The notes below the pieces were generated by a model, which saw only the letters and a program-made list of their open reading frames with translations, made no database searches and was not told the DNA's origin. This document shows positions 10,325-19,896 of a stretch of 64,000 bases of DNA, piece after piece. The stretch lies in the NCBI GenBank assembly GCA_022827885.1, contig JAJEIP010000048.1, forward strand, positions 1-64,000. The letters are read 5' to 3'. Positions within the stretch are counted from its first letter, which is position 1; every line of letters starts with the position of its first letter. Position numbers and translations under genes: made by a program. Source of the DNA: Candidatus Poribacteria bacterium (GTDB lineage Bacteria; Poribacteria; WGA-4E; WGA-3G).

Positions 10325-11822
10325 GATTTGTGATCGGACACCACCGCGCCATCAGCAAGTAATCAAACAGTGCCGATTCCGCTTCTGGCGTGTCGATGCG
10401 TTTCAGTGCCAAGACGGCGTTGTCTCGGACGTACCGGTTTTCGTCGCTGAGGACATTGGATAGCACTGGAATGGCATCGCTTGCAGCGGGTCCAATCTGT
10501 GCCAATGCCAATGCCGCTTCAAAGCGTGCTTGTCCGTCGTCATCGCTTGCGAGCATATCGGTCAGGACAGACACAGCGGGCGCGGCAATGGGTCCTAAAC
10601 CGCCGAAGGCTTCCGCGAGATAGCGACGCACCTCAACGCATGTGTCTTTTGTGCGTTCCATCAATGCCGGGATAGCAGCCGCTGCAGGAGCACCTATTTG
10701 CGCTAAGGCGTAGGTGGCTTCGACGCGAACGGCATCCTCAGGATGTTGCAAGGCTTCGCTCAAGGCAGGAACAGCGGGTTCACCAACGGCAGCGAGGGCA
10801 TACGCCGCCATCCGTCTCATGATCGGGTCCTCAACACCGAACGTCTCAATCAGTTGGGGCACAGCGGGTTCACCGATGGCTCCGAGGGCATACGCAGCGT
10901 TCAAGCGGACGGGTTCATACGTATCGCGTAGTGCCTCGATGAGGCGCGGAATCGCTTCTGCCCCCGATTCACCTAACATCCCCAAATCGTCAACGGCGTG
11001 CGAACGGACAGATGCATCAGCATCGTTTAAAGCTGCGATATGCTTCGCCAGATTTCCATTGGCGGGCTGTGTTGCATGTCCGTTAGACTCGCCTGCCATC
11101 CAATTCCAGACGTGCCGCCATGTCCCTTGATGTGTAGGGGTGGCTGAATTAACATCTGTTCGTTTCCAGTGCGGATCCGTTACATTCCATTCCGGTGCCT
11201 GCGGCGCGTCCATCCGAATGAACTGGAACTTCATCATGTAGCGGATCTTGTCCGTCAGATTTGCCATGGCGCGATGCCAGAGATCGAAGTGGATAATCGT
11301 TAGGGTGCCTGCTTCGCCACTGAGTGCCAATTCACCCTCGTTATCCTTAGTGATACGCGTGTCATAGTACTGCGTTCCGGGTAAGACTGCCGAGGGTCCG
11401 ATTTCGAGGGGCGAATCTTGCGGATAGTAGAACGCCATCGCCCAGCGTGGACAGTGGTGTCGGACTTTATGATACCCCCAGTAGCTATCCTTATGGAATC
11501 CCTGTCCATCACTGTGCGGACGGTTTTGATGCGGGTGCCGATGGGAATGCATGGCGTAATTATCGCCGAGGATACTCGTAAATGCGCCACGAACAGCGGG
11601 TTCCTCAAAAACGGCTTGCAATTCTGGAACGCGCGGCAAGATATTATTACCTAAGTTCCCTTCTTTCGCCGTAAGTTCCTGTGTTTTGCGATAGATCGTT
11701 TCATGGAAACTGCGCGGCAGATCGGTTTTTACCGTGAGATACCCGTTCACGATAAAATCCCGCAGCTGCGCGTCGGTTAGTTTGTGGCTTTCCTTTAGTT
11801 GTGAATGCGTTTGCATAGTCAA
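10308..11822 (-). CDS. Phytanoyl-CoA dioxygenase (PhyH) domain fused to C-terminal PBS-lyase-type HEAT repeats
   Basis: N-terminus MHSHRHPHQNRPHSDGQGFHKD...IIHFDLWHRAMANLTDKIRYMMKFQF (Fe/2OG); C-terminus repeated 'VRLNAAYALGAIGEPAVPQLIE'. Confidence 0.9.
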   Translation of the reverse strand: MTMQTHSQLKESHKLTDAQLRDFIVNGYLTVKTDLPRSFHETIYRKTQELTAKEGNLGNNILPRVPELQAVFEEPAVRGAFTSILGDNYAMHSHRHPHQNRPHSDGQGFHKDSYWGYHKVRHHCPRWAMAFYYPQDSPLEIGPSAVLPGTQYYDTRITKDNEGELALSGEAGTLTIIHFDLWHRAMANLTDKIRYMMKFQFIRMDAPQAPEWNVTDPHWKRTDVNSATPTHQGTWRHVWNWMAGESNGHATQPANGNLAKHIAALNDADASVRSHAVDDLGMLGESGAEAIPRLIEALRDTYEPVRLNAAYALGAIGEPAVPQLIETFGVEDPIMRRMAAYALAAVGEPAVPALSEALQHPEDAVRVEATYALAQIGAPAAAAIPALMERTKDTCVEVRRYLAEAFGGLGPIAAPAVSVLTDMLASDDDGQARFEAALALAQIGPAASDAIPVLSNVLSDENRYVRDNAVLALKRIDTPEAESALFDYLLMARWCPITNRESTF

Positions 11823-12018
11823 AACTCCCTTTTAAGGGTTGTCAGTTGTCGGGATTCGGAGATCCCTCCTACCAGAGATCCAAACGTTCTTCATCTATTT
11901 TACGTGACACGCGTTTATTTGTCATCTATTTTAATTTTTAGGTGTCGGTTATCAGTTCTCAGTTATCAGTACAATGTTTGTGATTTTTCATTTCAAAATA
12001 ATGTAGGGTGTGCTATTA

Positions 12019-12207
12019 TAACCCAAGTTGTTACCTACAAAATTTTGGGTATGCAGACCTCGTTTCTCACCAAAGAGGGTTCATTATCCGTAGAGGTTTT
12101 GTAGCGTAAACTTGCGAATACGCGTGTGGCATTCGCAAAGACTTTGCGCACTCGGAGGCACAGGAGACCAACGGTTTCTTATGCTACAAGCGTGGCAACT
12201 TAGGTTA
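12019..12207. mobile_element. Candidate MITE-like element (about 189 bp) with imperfect terminal inverted repeats
   Basis: Left TAACCCAAGTTGTTACC, right GGCAACTTAGGTTA (reverse complement TAACCTAAGTTGCC); similar layout at 46539-46697. Confidence 0.5.
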
Positions 12208-12246
12208 AAATAACACCCTGAAAATTAGGAATGGACACAGAAAAAC

Positions 12247-13887
12247 GTGAACTATCGCGATCTTTTAGAGAAAATCCGGCTTGCGTTTCCGCAACCCGTA
12301 TCTGACCCGATACATGATTCCTACTTCGTGCATTCTATGATGCGTGCCCTTGACCAGGTCGATGCCCTCAAAACCCATCTGCCCATACTCGGCACCACTG
12401 TCCCCGGCGACTTTGCGGCAGCACGGGAGACGAACTTACCCAACGGCATGTCTTCGGTGGAAGATGTCACCGCCAACCTCGTGAGTTATCTTCAAGGAAT
12501 GACCATCTTTGGACACCCGCGGACGCAACAAAACGTTATCCCACCGCCGACGATCCCAAGCTTGATCGGTGTGCTGATTGCTTCGCTATACAACCCCAAT
12601 ATCGCTTGGGATGAATACAGCCATCTGGTAGCCTTAGCCGAGGTTGAGGTCGTCGGGATGACGACACAAATGGTAGGATATGATCCAGGACAGGCGACAG
12701 GAGTCTTTACGTTCGGTGGCACGGGGACGACCCTTTACGCCGTAAAACTTGGCTTAGAAAAGGCGTGTCCAGAAACGATACGCACAGGAACCCCAGAAGA
12801 TGTTGCCGTTTTTGTATCAGACGCAGGGCATTACTGTGCAACGAATATTGTCGGTTGGCTCGGCATTGGAACGGACAATCTCATTACAATCCCGACAACC
12901 GATGAAAACGAAATGGATCTCGATCGCTTTGAGCAAGAAATTCGCAAGGCTTTGAAAAACGGAAAGAAGATTGCCGCCATCATCGCCACACTGGGCACTA
13001 CGGATGCGTTCGGATTGGACGATTTAGAGAGTATCGTGAGGTTACGTGATCAACTCGTTGATGAATTCCAACTTGACTACCGTCCCCATGTTCACGCCGA
13101 CGCCGTGATTGGATGGGCGTGGTCGGTGTTCAACGACTATGATCTTGAGGAGAATGCCTTAGGTTTTCGACCGCGCACTATCCGCGCCGTGGCAGGTGCC
13201 TGCCGGCGCATACGACATCTCGGCCTCGCTGATTCTGTGGGTATTGATTTCCACAAGACCGGTTTCACGCCTTATATCTCCAGTCTCGTCCTCGTCAAAA
13301 ATCAGGCGGATATGGATTTGGTGAAGCGTCATCCTGAGCAGATGCCATATCTCTATCATTTTGGCGAGCATCGTCCTGGCATGTATACCCTGGAAACCTC
13401 CAGAGCGGGAACCGGGGTTCTTGCGGCACTTGCGAATCTCCGATTGTTCGGTGAACAGGGGCTGCGGGTCATCCTCGGGCACATCGTCGAAATGACCCAA
13501 CTCCTGCGGGAGCATTTGGAAGGACACGCCGGACTCACCGTCCTGAATCGAAACAACTTTGGGACCGTGACCCTTTTCCGCGCCTACCCGGAGGGTGTGG
13601 ATACCTTCTCCATTAAGCAACAGGAATTTGAAGACACTGCCTATCGTGAGAGTCTCCTCGCACATAACGACTACAACCAAGAGATCTTCCAATACGTGCA
13701 TTCAGAGGCGATGGAGGGCAGAGGAATCGTCATCTCCACAACCGACTGCTACCGGCAGACCACCTATGGCGAACCGATTGTTGCGTTAAAATCTTATATT
13801 CTATCCCCGTTTGTAGACGAAGCCGATGTCCAAACCGTTGTTAAGAAGGTGCTGGAAGCCAGAGAAAAACTACGTAAAGGTTCGTAG
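12247..13887 (+). CDS. Group II PLP-dependent (aromatic-L-amino-acid/glutamate-type) decarboxylase
   Basis: GVFTFGGTGTTLYAVKLGLEKA; VHADAVIGWAW; DSVGIDFHKTGFTPY; LETSRAGTGVLAALANL. Confidence 0.88.
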   Translation: MNYRDLLEKIRLAFPQPVSDPIHDSYFVHSMMRALDQVDALKTHLPILGTTVPGDFAAARETNLPNGMSSVEDVTANLVSYLQGMTIFGHPRTQQNVIPPPTIPSLIGVLIASLYNPNIAWDEYSHLVALAEVEVVGMTTQMVGYDPGQATGVFTFGGTGTTLYAVKLGLEKACPETIRTGTPEDVAVFVSDAGHYCATNIVGWLGIGTDNLITIPTTDENEMDLDRFEQEIRKALKNGKKIAAIIATLGTTDAFGLDDLESIVRLRDQLVDEFQLDYRPHVHADAVIGWAWSVFNDYDLEENALGFRPRTIRAVAGACRRIRHLGLADSVGIDFHKTGFTPYISSLVLVKNQADMDLVKRHPEQMPYLYHFGEHRPGMYTLETSRAGTGVLAALANLRLFGEQGLRVILGHIVEMTQLLREHLEGHAGLTVLNRNNFGTVTLFRAYPEGVDTFSIKQQEFEDTAYRESLLAHNDYNQEIFQYVHSEAMEGRGIVISTTDCYRQTTYGEPIVALKSYILSPFVDEADVQTVVKKVLEAREKLRKGS

Positions 13888-13980
13888 ACGTGCGATTCAT
13901 CGCACGTCTCGCAGTGTGTGTCCGAAGAATAAATGGTTTTCCTACTACGAACCAAACTGTTTAAAAGGTATCAATCAGTT

Positions 13981-14181
13981 ATGCCTGAATTCATCTCTTC
14001 TCCACTATTTTTGACAATCGCAGTGATACTCGGCATCCTTCTTGTGATTGCTATTATCAAGGGGGCACTCCGCCTCTTCATCTGGCTCGCGATTATTGCC
14101 GTGATTCTTATCGGTCTCGGTTTTATAACACAAGGGGACCTCCGTGAGTGGCTCGAGAATCTCCGAAAAATCATAGCGTGA
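13981..14181 (+). CDS. Small hydrophobic membrane protein
   Basis: MPEFISSPLFLTIAVILGILLVIAIIKGALRLFIWLAIIAVILIGLGFITQGDLREWLENLRKIIA, internal ATG of ORF 13933..14181. Confidence 0.5.
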   Translation: MPEFISSPLFLTIAVILGILLVIAIIKGALRLFIWLAIIAVILIGLGFITQGDLREWLENLRKIIA

Positions 14182-14445
14182 AATCGGTGTCCTGATAGGT
14201 AGATCTCGCATCCTTCAAATTCTTCTGGGCTATTAGTGTAGTTTCTCGATCGCTTCCCACAGCTTAAGGGCTCGCTGATAAGTGGAGAACTGAATGCGTC
14301 TGCTTTTCTTTTACTTGACAAGAATGAATTTGTCGGCTATTTTATTACTTAGTTTTCAGTCATCAGTTTTCAGGAGTCAGTAACAGAATGAATAAACGGA
14401 TAAATAAACGAGTTCGCAAAACTGGACGACGGAGGCTATACATAG

Positions 14446-15249
14446 ATGGGAATTTTATCGAAAGATCAACGTAAGCAGTGGAAGACGGAGGGTTACCTCG
14501 TTTTGAAAGGGGTGCTCTCTCCTGAGGAAGTCCAAGCATTGTCAGCAACAGTAGATGAAATGGACGCGGAGTTTCGGAAAGGCGAAAATGTCACCGCGGA
14601 TTCTGTTTTCGACAAGCGGAATGCGATGGAGGACAACGACATTTTCGTGGATCTGATGGACCATCCAGCAACGTTTCCGATTGTGCGTGAGTTGTTGGGG
14701 GACTACATCCAATTGAGTATGTCGGAGGTCATCGTGCGTCCCCCGAACCCGAAAGATCAAGGGTATCTGCATACCGATGGCGGACAGGCGATGCGAACGA
14801 TTCGGGTCAGCAGATCGAGTTCACCCCTACAGGTCAAAATCCATTATTTCTTGACGGATCTTGAAACGCCGGACAGTGGAAACTTCACCGTCGTGCCGGG
14901 GAGCCATAATCGGACGTTTCCAGAAACAGGGGTCAAGGACGGTCCCTACATCCCTGAAGCCGTGCAGCTGTGTGTGAAGGCAGGCGATGCCGCGGTTTTC
15001 CCGCATGCGTTGTGGCACGGTGTTGTCGCGAACCGCTCGGAACACGCCCGAAAAACGCTAATTTATTGCTACAGCCATCACTGTTTCCGCCCGTTTGATT
15101 ACGAAAAGGCGACACCCGAACTGATGGAGCGATGCACACCACGGCAGCGCAGGTTAATCGGAGACATCGGGGATTGGAGACCGGGGTCTTATTTCTATTC
15201 GCCCGGTGATCAGGAAAAATTAATCAGCGGGGTAGAAGAAGAGGGTTAG
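14446..15249 (+). CDS. Phytanoyl-CoA dioxygenase family protein
   Basis: YLHTDGGQAM; GNFTVVPGSHNRTFPE; GDAAVFPHALWHGVVANRSEHARKTLIYCYSH (HxD...H, Fe/2OG). Confidence 0.93.
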   Translation: MGILSKDQRKQWKTEGYLVLKGVLSPEEVQALSATVDEMDAEFRKGENVTADSVFDKRNAMEDNDIFVDLMDHPATFPIVRELLGDYIQLSMSEVIVRPPNPKDQGYLHTDGGQAMRTIRVSRSSSPLQVKIHYFLTDLETPDSGNFTVVPGSHNRTFPETGVKDGPYIPEAVQLCVKAGDAAVFPHALWHGVVANRSEHARKTLIYCYSHHCFRPFDYEKATPELMERCTPRQRRLIGDIGDWRPGSYFYSPGDQEKLISGVEEEG

Positions 15250-15683
15250 TCGATTTCGATGACAACGTATTGTTGTTCCACGGTGACGGGAAAGGTGTCG
15301 GCGACATAGGGACCCTTCTCGGGTCCAGAATTGGATGCCTCGATGTTCTCGCCGCTCTCGACTTGGACTTCGTATTTTCTGACGCGTCGTTGTGCGGGAC
15401 TCCACCAAGATTGTCCGGTTTTGATGTCGAATTCCCAACTGTGCCATGGGCATCGGAGAATTTCACCTTGACGGGTGTAGTTATATTCGCCCGGCACGGG
15501 GGACTCTAAAAATCCAGTGACCAGCCCGCTACAGAGGGGACCACCTTGGTGGGGGCAGCTATTACGAATAGCGAAGTACTCGCCATCAATATTGAAAACA
15601 CCGATGGAACGTCCGCCGATTTCGACGATCTTACTTTCACCGGGGGGGATTTCGTCTGGAGTTGCTACTACGTATTTAGGCAT
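15246..15683 (-). CDS. Rieske [2Fe-2S] domain protein
   Basis: CPHQGGPLCSG (CxH) and CPWHSWEFDIKTG (CxxH). Confidence 0.93.
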   Translation of the reverse strand: MPKYVVATPDEIPPGESKIVEIGGRSIGVFNIDGEYFAIRNSCPHQGGPLCSGLVTGFLESPVPGEYNYTRQGEILRCPWHSWEFDIKTGQSWWSPAQRRVRKYEVQVESGENIEASNSGPEKGPYVADTFPVTVEQQYVVIEID

Positions 15684-15841
15684 GTGGGTATTGGTTGTCA
15701 GTTGTCAGTAAGTGACGGGCGATGAATCGCCCTACTACAAACGCTTAAGTCAGTAGGAGTCGGGAATCGGAATTCCCTGATCCCCTTAGCAGTCAGTGTT
15801 GAATAGGCGCGCTTCTAAAGCGCGCCTCCCTATTTTAATCA

Positions 15842-16933
15842 CTACAGTTTATCGAATGCGTAGAGTTCACGGGCATTGTCCGCTAAGATCTTACGACGCA
15901 GTTCCGGTTTCAGGAAACTGGGCAACGCACGGGCGGGGGAATCGAAATCCCAATGCGGATAATCTGTGGCGAACATCAGCTTATCGTCCATGTCCATCTG
16001 CTCAAGCATCTGCTCGAAATACTCGCGTTTCGGTGGCTCTTCCATCGGTTGGGTGCTGAGCCAGAAATGATCTCGGATGTATTCCGAGGGTTTCCGTTTA
16101 AGGTCTGGCACTTCCACGCGTAACTTCTCCCATGTGGCATCCAGTCGCCACATAAGCGGCGGAAGCCATGCGAACCCACCTTCGATCAGGACAATCTTGA
16201 GCGTCGGGAAACGCTCAAACACGCCTTCCATGACGAAACTGATGACTTGGGTATGGAAGGCTTGCGGCATCCCGCCGTGGTCTTCGATGTAATAGGAGGG
16301 CCACCCGGCACCTGTAATGGGACCCTGATTGCCCCCGAAGTGGATAGCGATGGGTAAGTCATACTCACAGGCGGCTTCGTACATTTTCCAGTATCTTCGG
16401 TTTCCAAGCGGATCCCTCGTCCGTGCGAGGAGCAAGAGCTGAACAAACGCTGGGTTGGGACCGCAGCGATGGACCTCCGCAGCCGCAAGATCTCCATCCT
16501 CATAAGGAGGGACAATAGAGGCGCGTAAGCGTGGGTCAACTTCCACCCAATCGGCGACCTGCCAATCGTTGACTGCCCGGGCAAGTGCATCACCAAATTC
16601 AAGATTCAACTGTTCACCCACAGGCATAAGCGGGGTCAGCACGCCATACTCAATATCGAATGCGTCCAACAATTGCTCTTGCATGAACCCCAAATCTGCA
16701 CCCGGAGCGAGTCCTGAGGGGGGCCAGGCATCCCGCCGTGCGGCATTCAGGAGGGCGCGCGGATAATAGCCGCCGATGCGGCCGCGGAGCCCGAAAGTCT
16801 TGTAGTGCTCCTGCCACCGCTCGGATAGATAGGGAGACAGACCGCCTGGTGGGATAGAGTTGTGGATGTCGCAATCAATAACCGGCATTTTTGAACGTTT
16901 CGGCGTTGTGTTTTCCATTGCGTTTTTCTCCAT
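15842..16933 (-). CDS. Amidohydrolase 2 (ACMSD-like) family protein
   Basis: MPVIDCDIHNSIPPGG; IAIHFGG; KIVLIEGGFAWLPPLMWRLD; MFATDYPHWDFDSP. Confidence 0.92.
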   Translation of the reverse strand: MEKNAMENTTPKRSKMPVIDCDIHNSIPPGGLSPYLSERWQEHYKTFGLRGRIGGYYPRALLNAARRDAWPPSGLAPGADLGFMQEQLLDAFDIEYGVLTPLMPVGEQLNLEFGDALARAVNDWQVADWVEVDPRLRASIVPPYEDGDLAAAEVHRCGPNPAFVQLLLLARTRDPLGNRRYWKMYEAACEYDLPIAIHFGGNQGPITGAGWPSYYIEDHGGMPQAFHTQVISFVMEGVFERFPTLKIVLIEGGFAWLPPLMWRLDATWEKLRVEVPDLKRKPSEYIRDHFWLSTQPMEEPPKREYFEQMLEQMDMDDKLMFATDYPHWDFDSPARALPSFLKPELRRKILADNARELYAFDKL

Positions 16934-16960
16934 AAGACTTAGAAAGTGAAAATGGACTGA

Positions 16961-18031
16961 CTAAAGTTGATAGAAGGCACGGGCGTTCTCGTGTAGAATT
17001 TTACGAGCGAGGGCACCCGGTAGTTCCGTTGGGAAAGCATCATTCGGCGTATTGAACTGCCAATGCGGATAATCTGTCGAAAACATTAACATCTCATCGG
17101 ATTCCAATTGCCCGATAATCTGAAGGAGTTGCTTCGGGGTCGGGGGCGCGTCAATCGGTTGTAAGGTAAACCGAATGTGCTTCCGCATGTATTCAGAGGG
17201 GGGACGTTTCACCCACGGGGTATTGTGTCGGAGGCCCCGCCACTCTTTATCAATCCGCCACATAACAGCCGGAAGCCATGTAAAACCACTTTCAATCAGA
17301 ACGACACGCAGGTCCGGGAACTGGTCGAAAACGCCTTCCGCAACGAGGCTAATCACCTGTGCTTGGAAGACTTGTGTCATCCCGCTATATTCCTCTATAA
17401 ATGTAGAGGGCCACCCAGTCGCAGAGGGTTGGGTACCCGGGGCACCCCCGTAATTGATGCCGATGGCGAGATTCTTTCGGACTGCGGCTTCGTGAATCGG
17501 ATTGTAAATACGGTTACCGTAGGGGGTACGTGAACGCACAGGGAGAACCACTTGGACGAACCCTGGATGATCACCGACTCTCTCAATTTCCTTCGCAGCG
17601 AGGTCTGGGAATTCGCTCGGAATCACAAGAGACCCACGGAGGCGAGGTTCCGGATCAAGCCAATGTTCTATCTGCCAATCGTTTACCGCCTGTGCGACGG
17701 CTACAGCGAGATCGGGTTGGTGAATGCTTTGCACGCGATACGCACAATTGAGAATACCGTATTCGAGATTCCAAGCATCCAGCAGGTGTTCGCGGACATG
17801 TTCGAGATCCATATCCCACGGGGACGGCGCATCCGGGTGTGTTGTTAGTGGCGCCTGACGCGGATAGTCATTGGCATCGGGACCTCTAAAGCCGGAAGTA
17901 CTACAATAGTCGACCCAGAAATCAGACATGTAAGGGAAAAGCGCCTGTAAGGTTGGGACTTCGTTATGGATGTCGCAGTCAATCGCCTTGACCCCTGCTT
18001 GGACGAAATTCGGGGTATCCTTGCTTTCCAT
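16961..18031 (-). CDS. Amidohydrolase 2 family protein, adjacent paralogue
   Basis: AIDCDIHNEVPTLQALFPY; RVVLIESGFTWLPAVMWRIDKEWRGLR; MFSTDYPHWQFNTPNDAFP; collinear with 15842..16933. Confidence 0.92.
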   Translation of the reverse strand: MESKDTPNFVQAGVKAIDCDIHNEVPTLQALFPYMSDFWVDYCSTSGFRGPDANDYPRQAPLTTHPDAPSPWDMDLEHVREHLLDAWNLEYGILNCAYRVQSIHQPDLAVAVAQAVNDWQIEHWLDPEPRLRGSLVIPSEFPDLAAKEIERVGDHPGFVQVVLPVRSRTPYGNRIYNPIHEAAVRKNLAIGINYGGAPGTQPSATGWPSTFIEEYSGMTQVFQAQVISLVAEGVFDQFPDLRVVLIESGFTWLPAVMWRIDKEWRGLRHNTPWVKRPPSEYMRKHIRFTLQPIDAPPTPKQLLQIIGQLESDEMLMFSTDYPHWQFNTPNDAFPTELPGALARKILHENARAFYQL

Positions 18032-18058
18032 CTACGTCTCCTCGATTTGACAAACAAT

Positions 18059-18130
18059 GGGGCGTACTGGATTTGAACCAGTGACTTCTACCGTGTGAAG
18101 GTAGCGCTCGTACCCCTGAGCTAACGCCCC
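18059..18130 (-). tRNA. tRNA-Val (CAC)
   Basis: Reverse complement GGGGCGTTAGCTCAGGGGTACGAGCGCTACCTTCACACGGTAGAAGTCACTGGTTCAAATCCAGTACGCCCC folds as cloverleaf; loop TTCACAC. Confidence 0.93.
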
Positions 18131-18142
18131 ACGTAGGGATAT

Positions 18143-18214
18143 GGGCCCACTAGGACTCGAACCTAGGACCAGCCGGTTATGAGCCGGCGGCTCTGACCAC
18201 TGAGCTATGGGCCC
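18143..18214 (-). tRNA. tRNA with CAU anticodon (tRNA-Met elongator or tRNA-Ile2)
   Basis: Reverse complement GGGCCCATAGCTCAGTGGTCAGAGCCGCCGGCTCATAACCGGCTGGTCCTAGGTTCGAGTCCTAGTGGGCCC; loop CTCATAA. Confidence 0.92.
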
Positions 18215-18351
18215 CTTTTAGAACAAGTTCAATGCAAAAATTATATCATATTTCGCAAAAAATATCAAATTTTAATAGTTGTCAACAATCAGGAGTCGAG
18301 AATCGAGGTGTTTTGCTTGGGTATTTCCTACTGCCTACAGCAAAGTGAGCG

Positions 18352-19896
18352 CTAATGCACAAAATCTCGGAGTTTTCGGCTTCGCCTGGGGTGTCTTAAC
18401 TTCCGGAGGGCTTTCGCCTCGATTTGCCGGATACGTTCCCGTGTTACATCAAAGATATTGCCGACCTCTTCAAGCGTCCTCGGATAACCATCTTCAATCC
18501 CAAAACGGAGAGAAATTACCTTTCTTTCGCGTTCATTGAGTTCAGAGAGGACTTCCTGAATCTGCTCTTTGAGTATATTCAATTCGGCTTCTTGGACAGG
18601 GGAAGGCGAGTCCACGTCCATGATGAAAGCACCGAGTGGGTTCTCATCCTCTTCACCGATCGGAGTATCTAAAGAGGCTGTTTCTGGAGCGACTGCCAAA
18701 GCTTCAGCGACCTTATTGGTGGACATCTTGAGATCGGCGGCAATCTCTTCAGCCGAGGGTTCAGTGCCTAACTCCTGTAAAAGCGAACGTTGGACACGCC
18801 TGATTTTGTTAATGCGTTCGTGCATGTGGACAGGGATGCGGATCGTCCGCCCTTGGTCAGCGATAGCACGCGTGATCCCTTGACGAATCCACCATGTGGC
18901 GTAGGTGCTAAATTTATAACCCCGCTGATAATCAAATTTGTCCACTGCCCGCATCAAGCCGATGTTCCCCTCTTGGATCAAGTCGAGAAATTCGAGTCCC
19001 GAGGCGCGGTGTCTGTGTTTCTTCGCAATGCTGACGACCAGGCGGAGGTTGGCTTCAACAATCGCCATTTTTGCGTCTTGTGCCTCGGATTCACCCTTGT
19101 CAATCTGCTGTGTGAGTGCCTTGAGCTGTTCCCGCGGGACGCCAATTTCGGTCATGTGCTGTCGGATATTGCGTTGTAACCGAACAATGTTTATGTATGC
19201 CGCTTTCGCAGCATCGCTTTTAAACCGGCGATCCCCCCCGTTAGTGCCGTTGAGCCATTCATCGGGAATCTCATATCTCTCCTGAAGGTGCTGGATTTCA
19301 CTTTCCCACGTGCTAATCTGATCCTCGGCTTGTTTGACAAGGTCAGAAATTTTGCTAATTTCCTCTCGGTCAATCTTAAGTTGCTCAAGCGTCTTAATGA
19401 GATTGGGACGATTTTTCGATTTCGTCGCGGCTTTTCCTCCATTTTTAGAAGTGGAAGGCGCGGTCGCGGTAAGACGTTCCATCTCTAAGCTTTCAAGGAC
19501 CTCCAACGCTTTCTTGACCTGTTCGCGGAGTTTGCGTTCCTTATGCTGTGTCGAGTTGCTCGAAACGGGCATATCAATAATATCAGAGGCACGCTTTTTA
19601 GCCGTGACGATTTTATAGAGAAGTTTCCGAACTTCAGTAATAGCGAGTGCTGTGCCAAAGGTCGCTTCATGAGCCGTGCGATGTCCTGCCTCAATCTGCT
19701 TAGCGAGTTCCACCTCTTGCGGCTTATCAAGGAGTTGAAATTTCCCCATCTCGCGCATGTACACCTTCACGGAATCGTCCGTGTAACTCGTGCCAGCTGC
19801 AGCTATTTCTGCCATCTCGTCTTCATATCCGAGTTCGTCGTTGTTCTCGGTATCCAGGTAATCAAGGGTAGAATGATCTTTGAAATCCACCATCAA
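18352..19896 (-). CDS. rpoD: RNA polymerase primary sigma factor (sigma-70)
   Basis: [107 protein letters not shown]. Confidence 0.97.
   Translation of the reverse strand: MMVDFKDHSTLDYLDTENNDELGYEDEMAEIAAAGTSYTDDSVKVYMREMGKFQLLDKPQEVELAKQIEAGHRTAHEATFGTALAITEVRKLLYKIVTAKKRASDIIDMPVSSNSTQHKERKLREQVKKALEVLESLEMERLTATAPSTSKNGGKAATKSKNRPNLIKTLEQLKIDREEISKISDLVKQAEDQISTWESEIQHLQERYEIPDEWLNGTNGGDRRFKSDAAKAAYINIVRLQRNIRQHMTEIGVPREQLKALTQQIDKGESEAQDAKMAIVEANLRLVVSIAKKHRHRASGLEFLDLIQEGNIGLMRAVDKFDYQRGYKFSTYATWWIRQGITRAIADQGRTIRIPVHMHERINKIRRVQRSLLQELGTEPSAEEIAADLKMSTNKVAEALAVAPETASLDTPIGEEDENPLGAFIMDVDSPSPVQEAELNILKEQIQEVLSELNERERKVISLRFGIEDGYPRTLEEVGNIFDVTRERIRQIEAKALRKLRHPRRSRKLRDFVH

Noticed and set aside
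13159-13701. 180-aa minus-strand ORF
   Set aside because: Antisense shadow of the PLP decarboxylase.
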